Source: Litoditis marina
Taxonomy: Eukaryota > Nematoda > Chromadorea > Rhabditida > Rhabditidae
Reading direction: 5' to 3'
Length of the DNA stretch: 64,000 nucleotides
Assembly (NCBI GenBank): GCA_964036275.1
Contig: CAXIWQ010000397.1
Span: 1 to 64,000, forward strand
The translations under genes were made by a program, and so were the position numbers. Under the pieces are notes generated by a model. It did not search any database. It was not told the origin of the DNA and saw nothing but the letters and a program-made list of their open reading frames with translations. Below are positions 54,204 to 64,000 of the stretch, piece by piece. How positions within the stretch are numbered: the stretch's first letter is position 1; every line of letters begins with the position of its first letter.

Positions 54204-57200
54204 GCGCACAGCCACAAAAGACAAATTAACGCGGTTATTGACTCTTTGCCGTGCAGCTACAGGAAAAAGGTTATACGGCTATCAAGTATGTTGCTCCCAG
54301 CTAAAAAAACCTAATACGACTATCTATTCTGTGGCGCACAGCCACAAAATACGAATTAACGCGGTTATCGACTCTTTGCCTTGCAGCTACAGAGAACAGT
54401 TCATACGGCTATCAAGTCTGTTGCTCCCAGCTACAAAAACCTAATACGACTATATATTCTGTGGCGCACAGCCACAAAAGACGAATTAACGCGGTTATTG
54501 ACTCTTTGCCTCGCAGTTACAGAGAATATTTCATACGGCTATCAAATCTGTTGCTCCCAGCTACAAAAACCTAATACGACAATCTATTCTGTGGCGCACA
54601 GCCACAAAAGACAAATTAACGCGGTTATTGACTCTTTGCCGTGCAGCTACAGGAAAAAGGTTATACGGCTACCAAGTATGTTGCTCCCAGCTACAAAAAC
54701 CTAATACGACTATCTATTCTGTGGCGCACAGCCACAAAATACAAATTGACGCGGTTATCGACTCTTTGCCTTGCAGCTACAGAGAACAGTTCATACGGCT
54801 ATCAAATCTGTTGCTCCCAGCTACAAAAACCTAATACGACAATCTATTCTGTGGCGCACAGCCACAAAATACAAATTATCGCGGTTATCGACTCTTTGCC
54901 TTGCAGCTACAGAGAACAGTTCATACGGCTATCAAGTCTGTTGCTCCCAGCTACAAAAACCTAATACGACTATATATTCTGTGGCGCACAGCCACAAAAG
55001 ACGAATTAACGCGGTTATTGACTTGTTGGCTTGCAGCTACAGAGAAAAGTTCATACGGCTATCAAGTCTGTTGCTCCCAGCTACAAAAACCTGATACGAC
55101 AATCTATTCTGTGGCGCACAGCCACAAAATACAAATTATCGCGGTTATCGACTCTTTGCCTTGCAGCTACAGAGAACAGTTCATACGGCTATCAAGTCTG
55201 TTGCTCCCAGCTACAAAAACCTAATACGACTATATATTCTGTGGCGCACAGCCACAAAAGACGAATTAACGCGGTTATTGACTTGTTGGCTTGCAGCTAC
55301 AGAGAAAAGTTCATACGGCTATCAAGTCTGTTGCTCCCAGCTACAAAAACCTGATACGACAATCTATTCTGTGGCGCACAGCCACAAAATACGAATTAAC
55401 GCGGTTATCGACTCTTTGCCTTGCAGCTACAGAGAACAGTTCATACGGCTATCAAGTCTGTTGCTCCCAGCTACAAAAACCTAATACGACTATATATTCT
55501 GTGGCGCACAGCCACAAAAGACGAATTAACGCGGTTATTGACTCTTTGCCTCGCAGTTACAGAGAATATTTCATACGGCTATCAAATCTGTTGCTCCCAG
55601 CTACAAAAACCTAATACGACAATCTATTCTGTGGCGCACAGCCACAAAAGACAAATTAACGCGGTTATTGACTCTTTGCCGTGCAGCTACAGGAAAAAGG
55701 TTATACGGCTACCAAGTATGTTGCTCCCAGCTACAAAAACCTAATACGACTATCTATTCTGTGGCGCACAGTCACAAAATACAAATTGACGCGGTTATCG
55801 ACTCTTTGCCTTGCAGCTACAGAGAACAGTTCATACGGCTATCAAATCTGTTGCTCCCAGCTACAAAAACCTAATACGACAATCTATTCTGTGGCGCACA
55901 GCCACAAAATACAAATTATCGCGGTTATCGACTTGTTGGCTTGCAGCTACAGAGAAAAGTTCATACGGCTATCAAGTCTGTTGCTCCCAGCTACAAAAAC
56001 CTAATACGACTATATATTCTGTGGCGCACAGCCACAAAAGACGAATTAACGCGGTTATTGACTCTTTGCCTCGCAGTTACAGAGAACATTTCATACGGCT
56101 ATCAAATCTGTTGCTCCCAGCTACAAAAACCTAATACGACAATCTATTCTGTGGCGCACAGCCACAAAGACGAATTAACGCGGTTATTGACATTTTGACT
56201 TGCAGCTACAAAAAAAAAATCATACGGCTATCAAGTCTGTTGCTTCCAAATACAAAAACATAATACGACTTTATATTCTGTGGCGCACAGCCACAAAATA
56301 CAAATTAACGCGGTTATTGATTCTTTGCCTTGCAGTTACAGAGAACATTTCATACGGCTATCAAATCTGTTGCTCCCAGCTACAAAAACCTAATACGACT
56401 TTATATTCTGTGGCGCACAGCCACAAAAGACAAATTAACGCGGTTATTACCTCTTTGCCTTGCAGCTACAGAAAAAAAGTTTATACGGCTATCAAGTCTG
56501 TTGCTCCCAGCTACAAAAACCTAATACGACTTTATATTCTGTGGCGCACAGCCACAAAAGACAAATTAACGCGGTTATTGACTCTTTGCCGTGCAGCTAC
56601 AGAAAAAAGTTTATATGGCTATCAAGTATGTTGCTCCCAGCTAGAAAAACCCAATACAACTATCTATTCTGTGGCACACAGCCACAAAATACGATATAAC
56701 GCGGTTATCGACTCTTTGCCTTGCAGCTACAGAAAAAAGTTTATACGGCTATCAAGTCTGTTGCTCATGGCTACAAAAACCTAATACGACTTTATATCCT
56801 ATGGCGCACAGCCACAAAAGACAAATTAACGCGGTTATTACCTCTTTGCCTTGCAGCTACAGAAAAAAGTTCATACGGCTATCAAGTCTGTTGCTCCCAG
56901 CTACAAAAACCTGATACGACAATCTATTCTGTGGCGCACAGCCACAAAAGACAAATTAACGCGGTTATTGACTCTTTGCCGTGCAGCTACAGGAAAAAGG
57001 TTATACGGCTACCAAGTATGTTGCTCCCAGCTACAAAAACCTAATACGACTATCTATTCTGTGGCGCACAGTCACAAAATACAAATTGACGCGGTTATCG
57101 ACTCTTTGCCTTGCAGCTACAGAGAACAGTTCATACGGCTATCAAATCTGTTGCTCCCAGCTACAAAAACCTAATACGACAATCTATTCTGTGGCGCACA

Positions 57201-57219
57201 GCCACAAAATACAAATTAT
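54204..57219 (+). repeat. 3016 bp segment, copy 2
   Basis: This is the copy that lies in continuous array on both sides; the other starts at 48863. Its order is CAGGAAAAAGG monomers, the dimer duplication 54901-55420, the CATTTTGAC junction at 56191 and the start of the second 1300 bp unit at 56981. Beyond 57219 the 1300 bp unit simply continues. Confidence 0.9.
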
Positions 57220-58255
57220 CGCGGTTATCGACTTGTTGGCTTGCAGCTACAGAGAAAAGTTCATACGGCTATCAAGTCTGTTGCTCCCAGCTACAAAAAC
57301 CTAATACGACTATATATTCTGTGGCGCACAGCCACAAAAGACGAATTAACGCGGTTATTGACTCTTTGCCTCGCAGTTACAGAGAACATTTCATACGGCT
57401 ATCAAATCTGTTGCTCCCAGCTACAAAAACCTAATACGACAATCTATTCTGTGGCGCACAGCCACAAAGACGAATTAACGCGGTTATTGACATTTTGACT
57501 TGCAGCTACAAAAAAAAAATCATACGGCTATCAAGTCTGTTGCTTCCAAATACAAAAACATAATACGACTTTATATTCTGTGGCGCACAGCCACAAAATA
57601 CAAATTAACGCGGTTATTGATTCTTTGCCTTGCAGTTACAGAGAACATTTCATACGGCTATCAAATCTGTTGCTCCCAGCTACAAAAACCTAATACGACT
57701 TTATATTCTGTGGCGCACAGCCACAAAAGACAAATTAACGCGGTTATTACCTCTTTGCCTTGCAGCTACAGAAAAAAAGTTTATACGGCTATCAAGTCTG
57801 TTGCTCCCAGCTACAAAAACCTAATACGACTTTATATTCTGTGGCGCACAGCCACAAAAGACAAATTAACGCGGTTATTGACTCTTTGCCGTGCAGCTAC
57901 AGAAAAAAGTTTATATGGCTATCAAGTATGTTGCTCCCAGCTAGAAAAACCCAATACAACTATCTATTCTGTGGCACACAGCCACAAAATACGATATAAC
58001 GCGGTTATCGACTCTTTGCCTTGCAGCTACAGAAAAAAGTTTATACGGCTATCAAGTCTGTTGCTCATGGCTACAAAAACCTAATACGACTTTATATCCT
58101 ATGGCGCACAGCCACAAAAGACAAATTAACGCGGTTATTACCTCTTTGCCTTGCAGCTACAGAAAAAAGTTCATACGGCTATCAAGTCTGTTGCTCCCAG
58201 CTACAAAAACCTGATACGACAATCTATTCTGTGGCGCACAGCCACAAAAGACAAA
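55681..58255 (+). repeat. 1300 bp HOR (10-mer), two copies
   Basis: Units 55681-56980 and 56981 to about 58255 match at exactly 1300 bp (CATTTTGAC at 56191 and 57491; CATGG near 56767 and 58067). Exact phase over ten monomers with no net indel indicates little time since duplication. A private mark is CTTCCAAATAC. Confidence 0.88.
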
Positions 58256-58280
58256 TTAACGCGGTTATTACCTCTTTGCC

Positions 58281-59383
58281 TTGCAGCTACAGAAAAAAGT
58301 TCATACGGCTATCAAGTCTGTTGCTCCCAGCTACAAAAACCTAATACGACTTTATATTCTGTGGCGCACAGCCACAAAAGACAAATTAACGCGGTTATTG
58401 ACTCTTTGCCGTGCAGCTACAGGAAAAAGGTTATACGGCTATCAAATATGTTGCTCCCAGCTACAAAAACCTAATACGACTATCTATTATGTGGCGCACA
58501 GCCACAAAATACGAATTAACGCGGTTATCGACTCTTTGCCTTGCAGCTACAGAGAACAGTTCATACGGCTATCAAATCTGTTGCTCCCAGCTACAAAAAC
58601 CTAATACGACAATCTATTCTGTGGCGCACAGCCACAAAATACGAATTATCGCGGTTATCGACTTGTTGGCTTGCAGCTACAGAGAAAAGTTCATACGGCT
58701 ATCAAGTCTGTTGCTCCCAGCTACAAAAACCTGATACGACAATCTATTCTTTGGCGCACAGCCACAAAAGACAAATCAACGCGTTTATTACCTCTTTGCC
58801 TTGCAGCTACAGAAAAAAATTCATACGGCTATCAAGTCTGTTGCTCCCAGCTACGAAAACCTAATACGACTTTATATTCTGTGGCGCACAGCCACAAAAG
58901 ACAAATTAACGCGGTTATTGACTCTTTGCCGTGCAGCTACAGAAAAAGGTTATACGGCTATCAAGTATGTTGCTCCCAGCTAAAAAAACCTAATACGACT
59001 ATCTATTCTGTGGCGCACAGCCACAAAATACGAATTAACGCGGTTATCGACTCTTTGCCTTGCAGCTACAGAGAACAGTTCATACGGCTATCAAGTCTGT
59101 TGCTCCCAGCTACAAAAACCTAATACGACTATATATTCTGTGGCGCACAGCCACAAAAAACGAATTAACGCGGTTATTGACTCTTTGCCTCGCAGTTACA
59201 GAGAATATTTCATACGGCTATCAAATCTGTTGCTCCCAGCTACAAAAACCTAATACGACAATCTATTCTGTGGCGCACAGCCACAAAAGACGAATTAACG
59301 CGGTTATTGACTCTTTGCCTTGCAGCTACAGAAAAAAGTTTATACGGCTATCAAGTATGTTGCTCCCAGCTACAAAAACCTGA
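58281..59383 (+). repeat. Family II block resembling 2743-3840
   Basis: The order CAGGAAAAAGG, GAGAACAGTTC, AAATTATCGCGG, CCTGATACG, AAAATTCATACGG and CAGCTAAAAAAACC follows the blocks at 2743 and 27163. Private changes include CTATTATGTGGC near 58486, CTTTGGCGCAC near 58751 and ACGCGTTTATTACC near 58780. One A is missing in CAGAAAAAGG near 58942. Confidence 0.75.
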
Positions 59384-60293
59384 TACGACAATCTATTCTG
59401 TGGCGCACAGCCACAAAAGACAAATTAACGCGGTTATTGACTCTTTGCCGTGCAGCTACAGAAAAAAGTTTATACGGCTATCAAGTATGTTGCTCCCAGC
59501 TACAAAAACCTAATACGACTTTATATTCTGTGGCGCACAGCCACAAAAGACAAATTAACGCGGTTATTACCTCTTTGCCTTGCAGCTACAGAAAAAAGTT
59601 CATACGGCTATCAAGTCTGTTGCTCCCAGCTACAAAAACCTGATACGACAATCTATTCTAAGGCGCACAGCCACAAAAGACAAATTAACGCGGCTATTAC
59701 CTCTTTGCCTTGCAGCTACAGAAAAAAGTTCATACGGTTATCAAGTCTGTTGCTCCCAGCTACAAAAACCTAATACGACTTTATATCCTGTGGCGCACAG
59801 CCACAAAAGACAAATTAACGCGGTTATTACCTCTTTGCCTTGCAGCTACAGAAAAAAGTTCATACGGCTATCAAGTCTGTTGCTCCCAGCTACAAAAACC
59901 TGATACGACAATCTATTCTAAGGCGCACAGCCACAAAAGACAAATTAACGCGGCTATTACCTCTTTGCCTTGCAGCTACAGAAAAAAGTTCATACGGCTA
60001 TCAAGTCTGTTGCTCCCAGCTACAAAAACCTAATACGACTATATATTCTGTGGCGCACAGCCACAAAACACGAATTAACGCGGTTATCGACTCTTTGCCT
60101 TGCAGCTACAGAGAACAGTCCATACGGCTATCAAATCTGTTGCTCCCAGCTACAAAAACCTAATACGACAATCTATTCTGTGGCGCACAGCCACAAAATA
60201 CGAATTATCGCGGTTATCGACTTGTTGGCTTGCAGCTACAGAGAAAAGTTCATACGGCTATCAAGTCTGTTGCTCCCAGCTACAAAAACCTAA
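59384..60293 (+). repeat. Family II stretch with CTAAGGC dimer duplication
   Basis: Monomers at 59580-59839 recur at 59840-60099 (offset 260 bp), marked by TCTAAGGCGCAC and GCGGCTATTACC. The CTAAGGC change breaks the left arm of the conserved dyad. The following monomers (GAGAACAGTCC at about 60110, then AAATTATCGCGG) recur at 63840-64000. Confidence 0.78.
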
Positions 60294-61069
60294 TACGACA
60301 ATCTATTCTGTGGCGCACAGCCACAAAATACGAATTAACGTGGTTATCGACTCTTTGCCTTGCAGCTATAGAAAAAAAGTTTATACGGCTTTCAAGTCTG
60401 TTGCTCATGGCTACAAAAACCTAATACGACTTTATATTCTGTGGCGCACAGCCACAAAAACGAATTAACGCGGTTATTGACATTTTGACTTGCAGCTACA
60501 AAAAAAATCATACGGCTATCAAATCTGTTGCTCCCAGCTACAAAAACCTAATACGACAATCTATTCTGTGGCGCACAGCCACAAAATACGAATTAACGCG
60601 GTTATCGACTCTTTGCCTAGCAGCTACAGAAAAAAGTTTATACGGCTATCAAGTATGTTGCTCATGGCTACAAAAACCTAATACGACAATCTATTCTGTG
60701 GCGCACAGCCACAAAATACGAATTAACGTGGTTATCGACTCTTTGCCTTGCAGCTATAGAAAAAAAGTTTATACGGCTTTCAAGTCTGTTGCTCATGGCT
60801 ACAAAAACCTAATACGACTTTATATTCTGTGGCGCACAGCCACAAAAACGAATTAACGCGGTTATTGACATTTTGACTTGCAGCTACAAAAAAAATCATA
60901 CGGCTATCAAATCTGTTGCTCCCAGCTACAAAAACCTAATACGACAATCTATTCTGTGGCGCACAGCCACAAAATACGAATTAACGCGGTTATCGACTCT
61001 TTGCCTAGCAGCTACAGAAAAAAGTTTATACGGCTATCAAGTCTGTTGCTCCCAGCTACAAAAACCTAG
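60294..61069 (+). repeat. 388 bp trimer, tandem pair
   Basis: Three monomers at 60294-60681 are repeated at 60682-61069. Shared private marks are AACGTGGTTATCG, GGCTTTCAAGTC, CACAAAAACGAATT, a CATTTTGAC junction (60481 and 60869) and GCCTAGCAGC. The end of the second copy reads CCTAGTACGAC instead of CCTAATACGAC. Confidence 0.83.
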
Positions 61070-64000
61070 TACGACTATCTATTCTGTGGCGCACAGCCAC
61101 AAAAGACAAATTAACGCGGTTATTACCTCTTTGCCTTGCAGCTACAGAAAAAAGTTTATACGGCTATCAAGTATGTTGCTCATGGCTACAAAAACCTAAT
61201 ACGACTTTATATTCTGTGGCGCACAGCCACAAAAGACAATTTAACGCGGTTATTGACTCTTTGCCGTGCAGCTACAGAAAAAAGTTCATACGGCTATCAA
61301 GTCTGTTGCTCCCAGCTACGAAAACCTAATTCGACTTTATATTCTGTGGCGCACAGCCACAAAAGACAAATTAACGCGGTTATTGACTCTTTGCCGTGCA
61401 GCTACAGGAAAATGGTTATACGGCTATCAAGTATGTTGCTCCCAGCTACAAAAACCTAATACTATTCTGTGGCGCACAGCCACAAAATACGAATTAACGC
61501 GGTTATCGACTCTTTGCCTTGCAGCTACAGAAAACAGTCCATACGGCTATCAAATCTGTTGCTCCCAGCTACAAAAACCTAATACGACAATCTATTCTGT
61601 GGCGCACAGCCACAAAATACGAATTATCGCGGTTATCGATTTGTTGGCTTGCAGCTACAGAGAAAAGTTCATACGGCTATCAAGTCTGTTGCTCCCAGCT
61701 ACAAAAACCTGATACGACAATCTATTCTGTGGCGCACAGCCACAAAAGACAAATTAACGCGGTTATTACCTCTTTGCCTTGCAGCTACAGAAAAAAGTTT
61801 ATACGGCTATCAAGTCTGTTGCTCATGGCTACAAAAACCTAATACGACTTTATATTCTGTGGCGCACAGCCACAAAAGACAAATTAACGCGGTTATTGAC
61901 TCTTTGCCGTGCAGCTACAGAAAAAAGTTTATACGGCTAACAAGTATGTTGCTCCCAGCTACAAAAACCTAATACGACTATCTATTCTGTGGCGCACAGC
62001 CACAAAAGACAAATTAACGCGGTTATTACCTCTTTGCCTTGCAGCTACAGAAAAAAGTTTATACGGCTATCAAGTATGTTGCTCATGGCTACAAAAACCT
62101 AATACGACTTTATATTCTGTGGCGCACAGCCACAAAAGACAAATTAACGCGGTTATTGACTCTTTGCCGTGCAGCTACAGAAAAAAGTTTATACGGCTAT
62201 CAAGTATGTTGCTCCCAGCTACAAAAACCTAATACGACTATCTATTCTGTGGCGCACAGCCACAAAATACGAATTAACGCGGTTATCGACTGTTTGCTTT
62301 GCAGCTACAGAAAAAAGTTAATACGGCTATCAAGTCTGTTGCTCCCAGCTACAAAAACCTGATACGACAATCTATTCTGTGGCGCACAGCCACAAAAGAC
62401 AAATTAACGCGGTTATTACCTCTTTGCCTTGCAGCTACAGAAAAAAGTTTATACGGCTATCAAGTCTGTTGCTCATGGCTACAAAAACCTAATACGACTT
62501 TATATTCTGTGGCGCACAGCCACAAAAGACAAATTAACGCGGTTATTGACTCTTTGCCGTGCAGCTACAGGAAAAAGTTTATACGGCTATCAAGGATGTT
62601 GCTCCCAGCTACAAAAACCTAATACGACTATCTATTCTGTGGCGCACAGCCACAAAATACGAATTAACGCGGTTATCGACTGTTTGCTTTGCAGCTACAG
62701 AAAAAAGTTAATACGGCTATCAAGTCTGTTGCTCCCAGCTACAAAAAACTAATACGACAATCTATTCTGTGGCGCACAGCCACAAAAACGAATTAACGCG
62801 GTTATTGACATTTTGACTTGCAGCTACAAAAAAAATCATACGGCTATCAAGTCTGTTGCTCCCAACTACAAAAACATAATACGACTTTATATTCTGTGGC
62901 GCACAGCCACAAAATACAAATTAACGCGGTTATTGACTCTTTGCCTTGCAGTTACAGAGAACATTTCATACGGCTATCAAATCTGTTGCTCCCAGCTACA
63001 AAAACCTAATACGACAAGCTATTCTGTGGCGCACAGCCACAAAATACGAATTAACGCGGTTATCGACTCTTTGCCTAGCAGCTACAGAAAAAAGTTTATA
63101 CGGCTATCAAGTCTGTTGCTCCCAGCTACAAAAACCTAATACGACAATCTATTCTGTGGCGCACAGCCACAAAATACGAATTTACGCGGTTATCGACTCT
63201 TTGCCTTGCAGCTACAGAAAAAAGTTTATACGGCTATCAAGTCTGTTGCTCATGGCTACAAAAACCTAATACGACTTTATATCCTGTGGCGCACAGCCAC
63301 AAAATACAAATTAACGCGGTTATTGACTCTTTGCCTTGCAGTTACAGAGAACATTTCATACGGCTATCAAATCTGTTGCTCCCAGCTACAAAAACCTAAT
63401 ACGACAATCTAATCTGTGGCGCACAGCCACAAAATACGAATTAACGTGGTTATCGACTCTTTGCCTTGCAGCTACAGAAAAAAAAGTTTATACGGCTTTC
63501 AAGTCTGTTGCTCATGGCTACAAAAACCTAATGCGACTTTATATCCTGTGGCGCACAGCCACAAAAGACAAATTAACGCGGTTATTACCTCTTTGCCTTG
63601 CAGCTACAGAAAAAAGTTCATACGGCTATCAAGTCTGTTGCTCCCAGCTACAAAAACCTGATACGACAATCTATTCTGTGGCGCACAGCCACAAAAGACA
63701 AATTAACGCGGTTATTACCTCTTTGCCTTGCAGCTACAGAAAAAAGTTCATACGGCTATCAAGTCTGTTGCTCCCAGCTACAAAAACCTAATACGACTAT
63801 ATATTCTGTGGCGCACAGCCACAAAACACGAATTAACGCGGTTATCGACTCTTTGCCTTGCAGCTACAGAGAACAGTCCATACGGCTATCAAATCTGTTG
63901 CTCCCAGCTACAAAAACCTAATACGACAATCTATTCTGTGGCGCACAGCCACAAAATACGAATTATCGCGGTTATCGACTTGTTGGCTTGCAGCTACAGA
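61070..64000 (+). repeat. Irregular family II end region
   Basis: CATGG members are unusually dense here (61181, 61824, 62084, 62474, then near 63252 and 63516), at spacings of 260, 390 and about 780 bp among others. A 390 bp shift relates 62039 to 62429. A 7-base loss near 61463 joins AATAC directly to TATTCTG. From 63598 the order follows 59840-60290. No HOR longer than three monomers repeats cleanly. The array runs off the window edge. Confidence 0.75.
61441..61480 (+). other. 7-base deletion inside a monomer
   Basis: The usual AATACGACTATCTATTCTG is shortened to AATACTATTCTG. A short direct repeat (TAC/TAT context) flanks the lost bases, which suits replication slippage. It is one of very few internal indels longer than two bases in the window. 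Confidence 0.8.

Larger units (their letters stand above)
16..62816 (+). repeat. Linked variant haplotype marking HOR boundaries (34 copies)
   Basis: A distinctive monomer junction carries three linked changes: CACAAAGAC or CACAAAAACG in part C, GACATTTTGACTTG in place of GACTCTTTGCCTTG, and a longer A-run followed by TCATACGG (TTACGG at 8832). The C of CATTTTG falls at 16, 4808, 6107, 8832, 10259, 11688, 13895, 14673, 16883, 17922, 20131, 20910, 23380, 25332, 29361, 30269, 30917, 31825, 32474, 33251, 34158, 36102, 37400, 38307, 41163, 42461, 43368, 50850, 52812, 56191, 57491, 60481, 60869 and 62809. Spacings are close to whole numbers of monomers (for example 649, 777, 907, 1298, 1429, 1952), so the junction is a good register mark for HOR copies. 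Confidence 0.85.
1..64000 (+). repeat. 130 bp satellite array, head to tail
   Basis: Every part of the window except 48840-48862 (N) and 51879-51895 aligns to one unit of about 130 bp. The unit starts at CAGCTACAG, passes through TACGGCTATCAA, CAGCTACAAAAACC, CTGTGGCGCACAGCCAC and AACGCGGTTAT, and ends in CTTTGCCTTG. Unit length is usually 129-131 bp. All copies read in the same direction, and the array continues past both window edges. About 490 copies fit. No interspersed element, gene or low-copy DNA interrupts it. This is the organisation of eukaryotic satellite DNA. Whether it is centromeric cannot be told from sequence alone, and I do not recognise the family. Confidence 0.97.

Noticed and set aside
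1..64000. Several hundred forward open frames of 60-281 codons as protein-coding genes
   Set aside because: They recur every 130 bp in rotating frames, start at TTG or GTG, overlap each other in all three frames, and all stop at the same monomer position. No promoter, ribosome binding site or recognisable domain is present. The longest ones arise where a 1-base indel shifts frame past the stop.
1..64000. CRISPR array
   Set aside because: The repeats are about 130 bp and contiguous, with no unique spacers and no cas genes.
1..64000. CENP-B box
   Set aside because: I found no match to the core pattern TTCG followed at the right spacing by A and CGGG in the monomer types I examined, on either strand.
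1..64000. tRNA, rRNA or small RNA gene clusters in tandem
   Set aside because: The monomer lacks tRNA box A/B arrangement and any rRNA-like conserved stretch; the only structure seen is a 6 bp dyad.
1..64000. Transposon-derived tandem repeat, for example from a Helitron or LTR internal region
   Set aside because: No terminal repeats, target-site duplications or coding remnants are visible. An origin from a transposon cannot be excluded but has no support here.

Overview
The whole 64 kb window is one head-to-tail satellite DNA array. I see no protein-coding gene, RNA gene, transposon, CRISPR array or other single-copy sequence. The repeat unit (monomer) is about 130 bp, so roughly 490 copies are present, all in the same orientation. 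The GC content of a typical monomer is about 42% by hand count. An uninterrupted tandem array of this size, organised into higher-order repeats (HORs), points to a eukaryotic genome and to heterochromatin such as a centromeric, pericentromeric or subtelomeric region. I do not recognise the satellite family and cannot name the organism. CpG is close to its expected frequency in the monomer (about 0.9 observed/expected by hand count), which hints at a genome or region with little germline CpG methylation. That is an inference only. Many open frames of about 107 codons recur on the + strand. They begin almost always at TTG, rotate through the three frames with each monomer, and end at the same CCTAA position of the monomer. 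They are a by-product of a 130 bp (3n+1) period and are not annotated as genes. Layout by HOR content: (1) 1-1193, family I block; (2) 1194-4792, family II monomers; (3) 4793-7544, two more copies of the family I block; (4) 7545-29344, family II in successive HOR regimes of 1429 bp, 2987/3248/2986 bp, 521 bp and 1951 bp, then a block resembling 2613-4790; (5) 29345-48839, family I in regimes of 1556 bp, 777/907 bp, a tandem 5061 bp duplication, and 911-912 bp and 1431 bp units; (6) 48840-48862, a run of 23 N; (7) 48863-64000, family II, with a 3016 bp segment present twice 5341 bp apart, a 17 bp non-satellite filler at 51879-51895, 1300 bp HORs, and a less regular end with 260, 388 and 390 bp local duplications. 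At the smallest scale the monomer is itself a diverged trimer of about 43 bp (44+41+45 bp). The junction of its second and third parts forms a perfect 6 bp dyad with a 5-base loop, kept in most monomers. The array is therefore nested at four levels: 43 bp, 130 bp, 0.26-3.2 kb HORs, and 5 kb tandem duplications. This fits repeated unequal exchange and local amplification.
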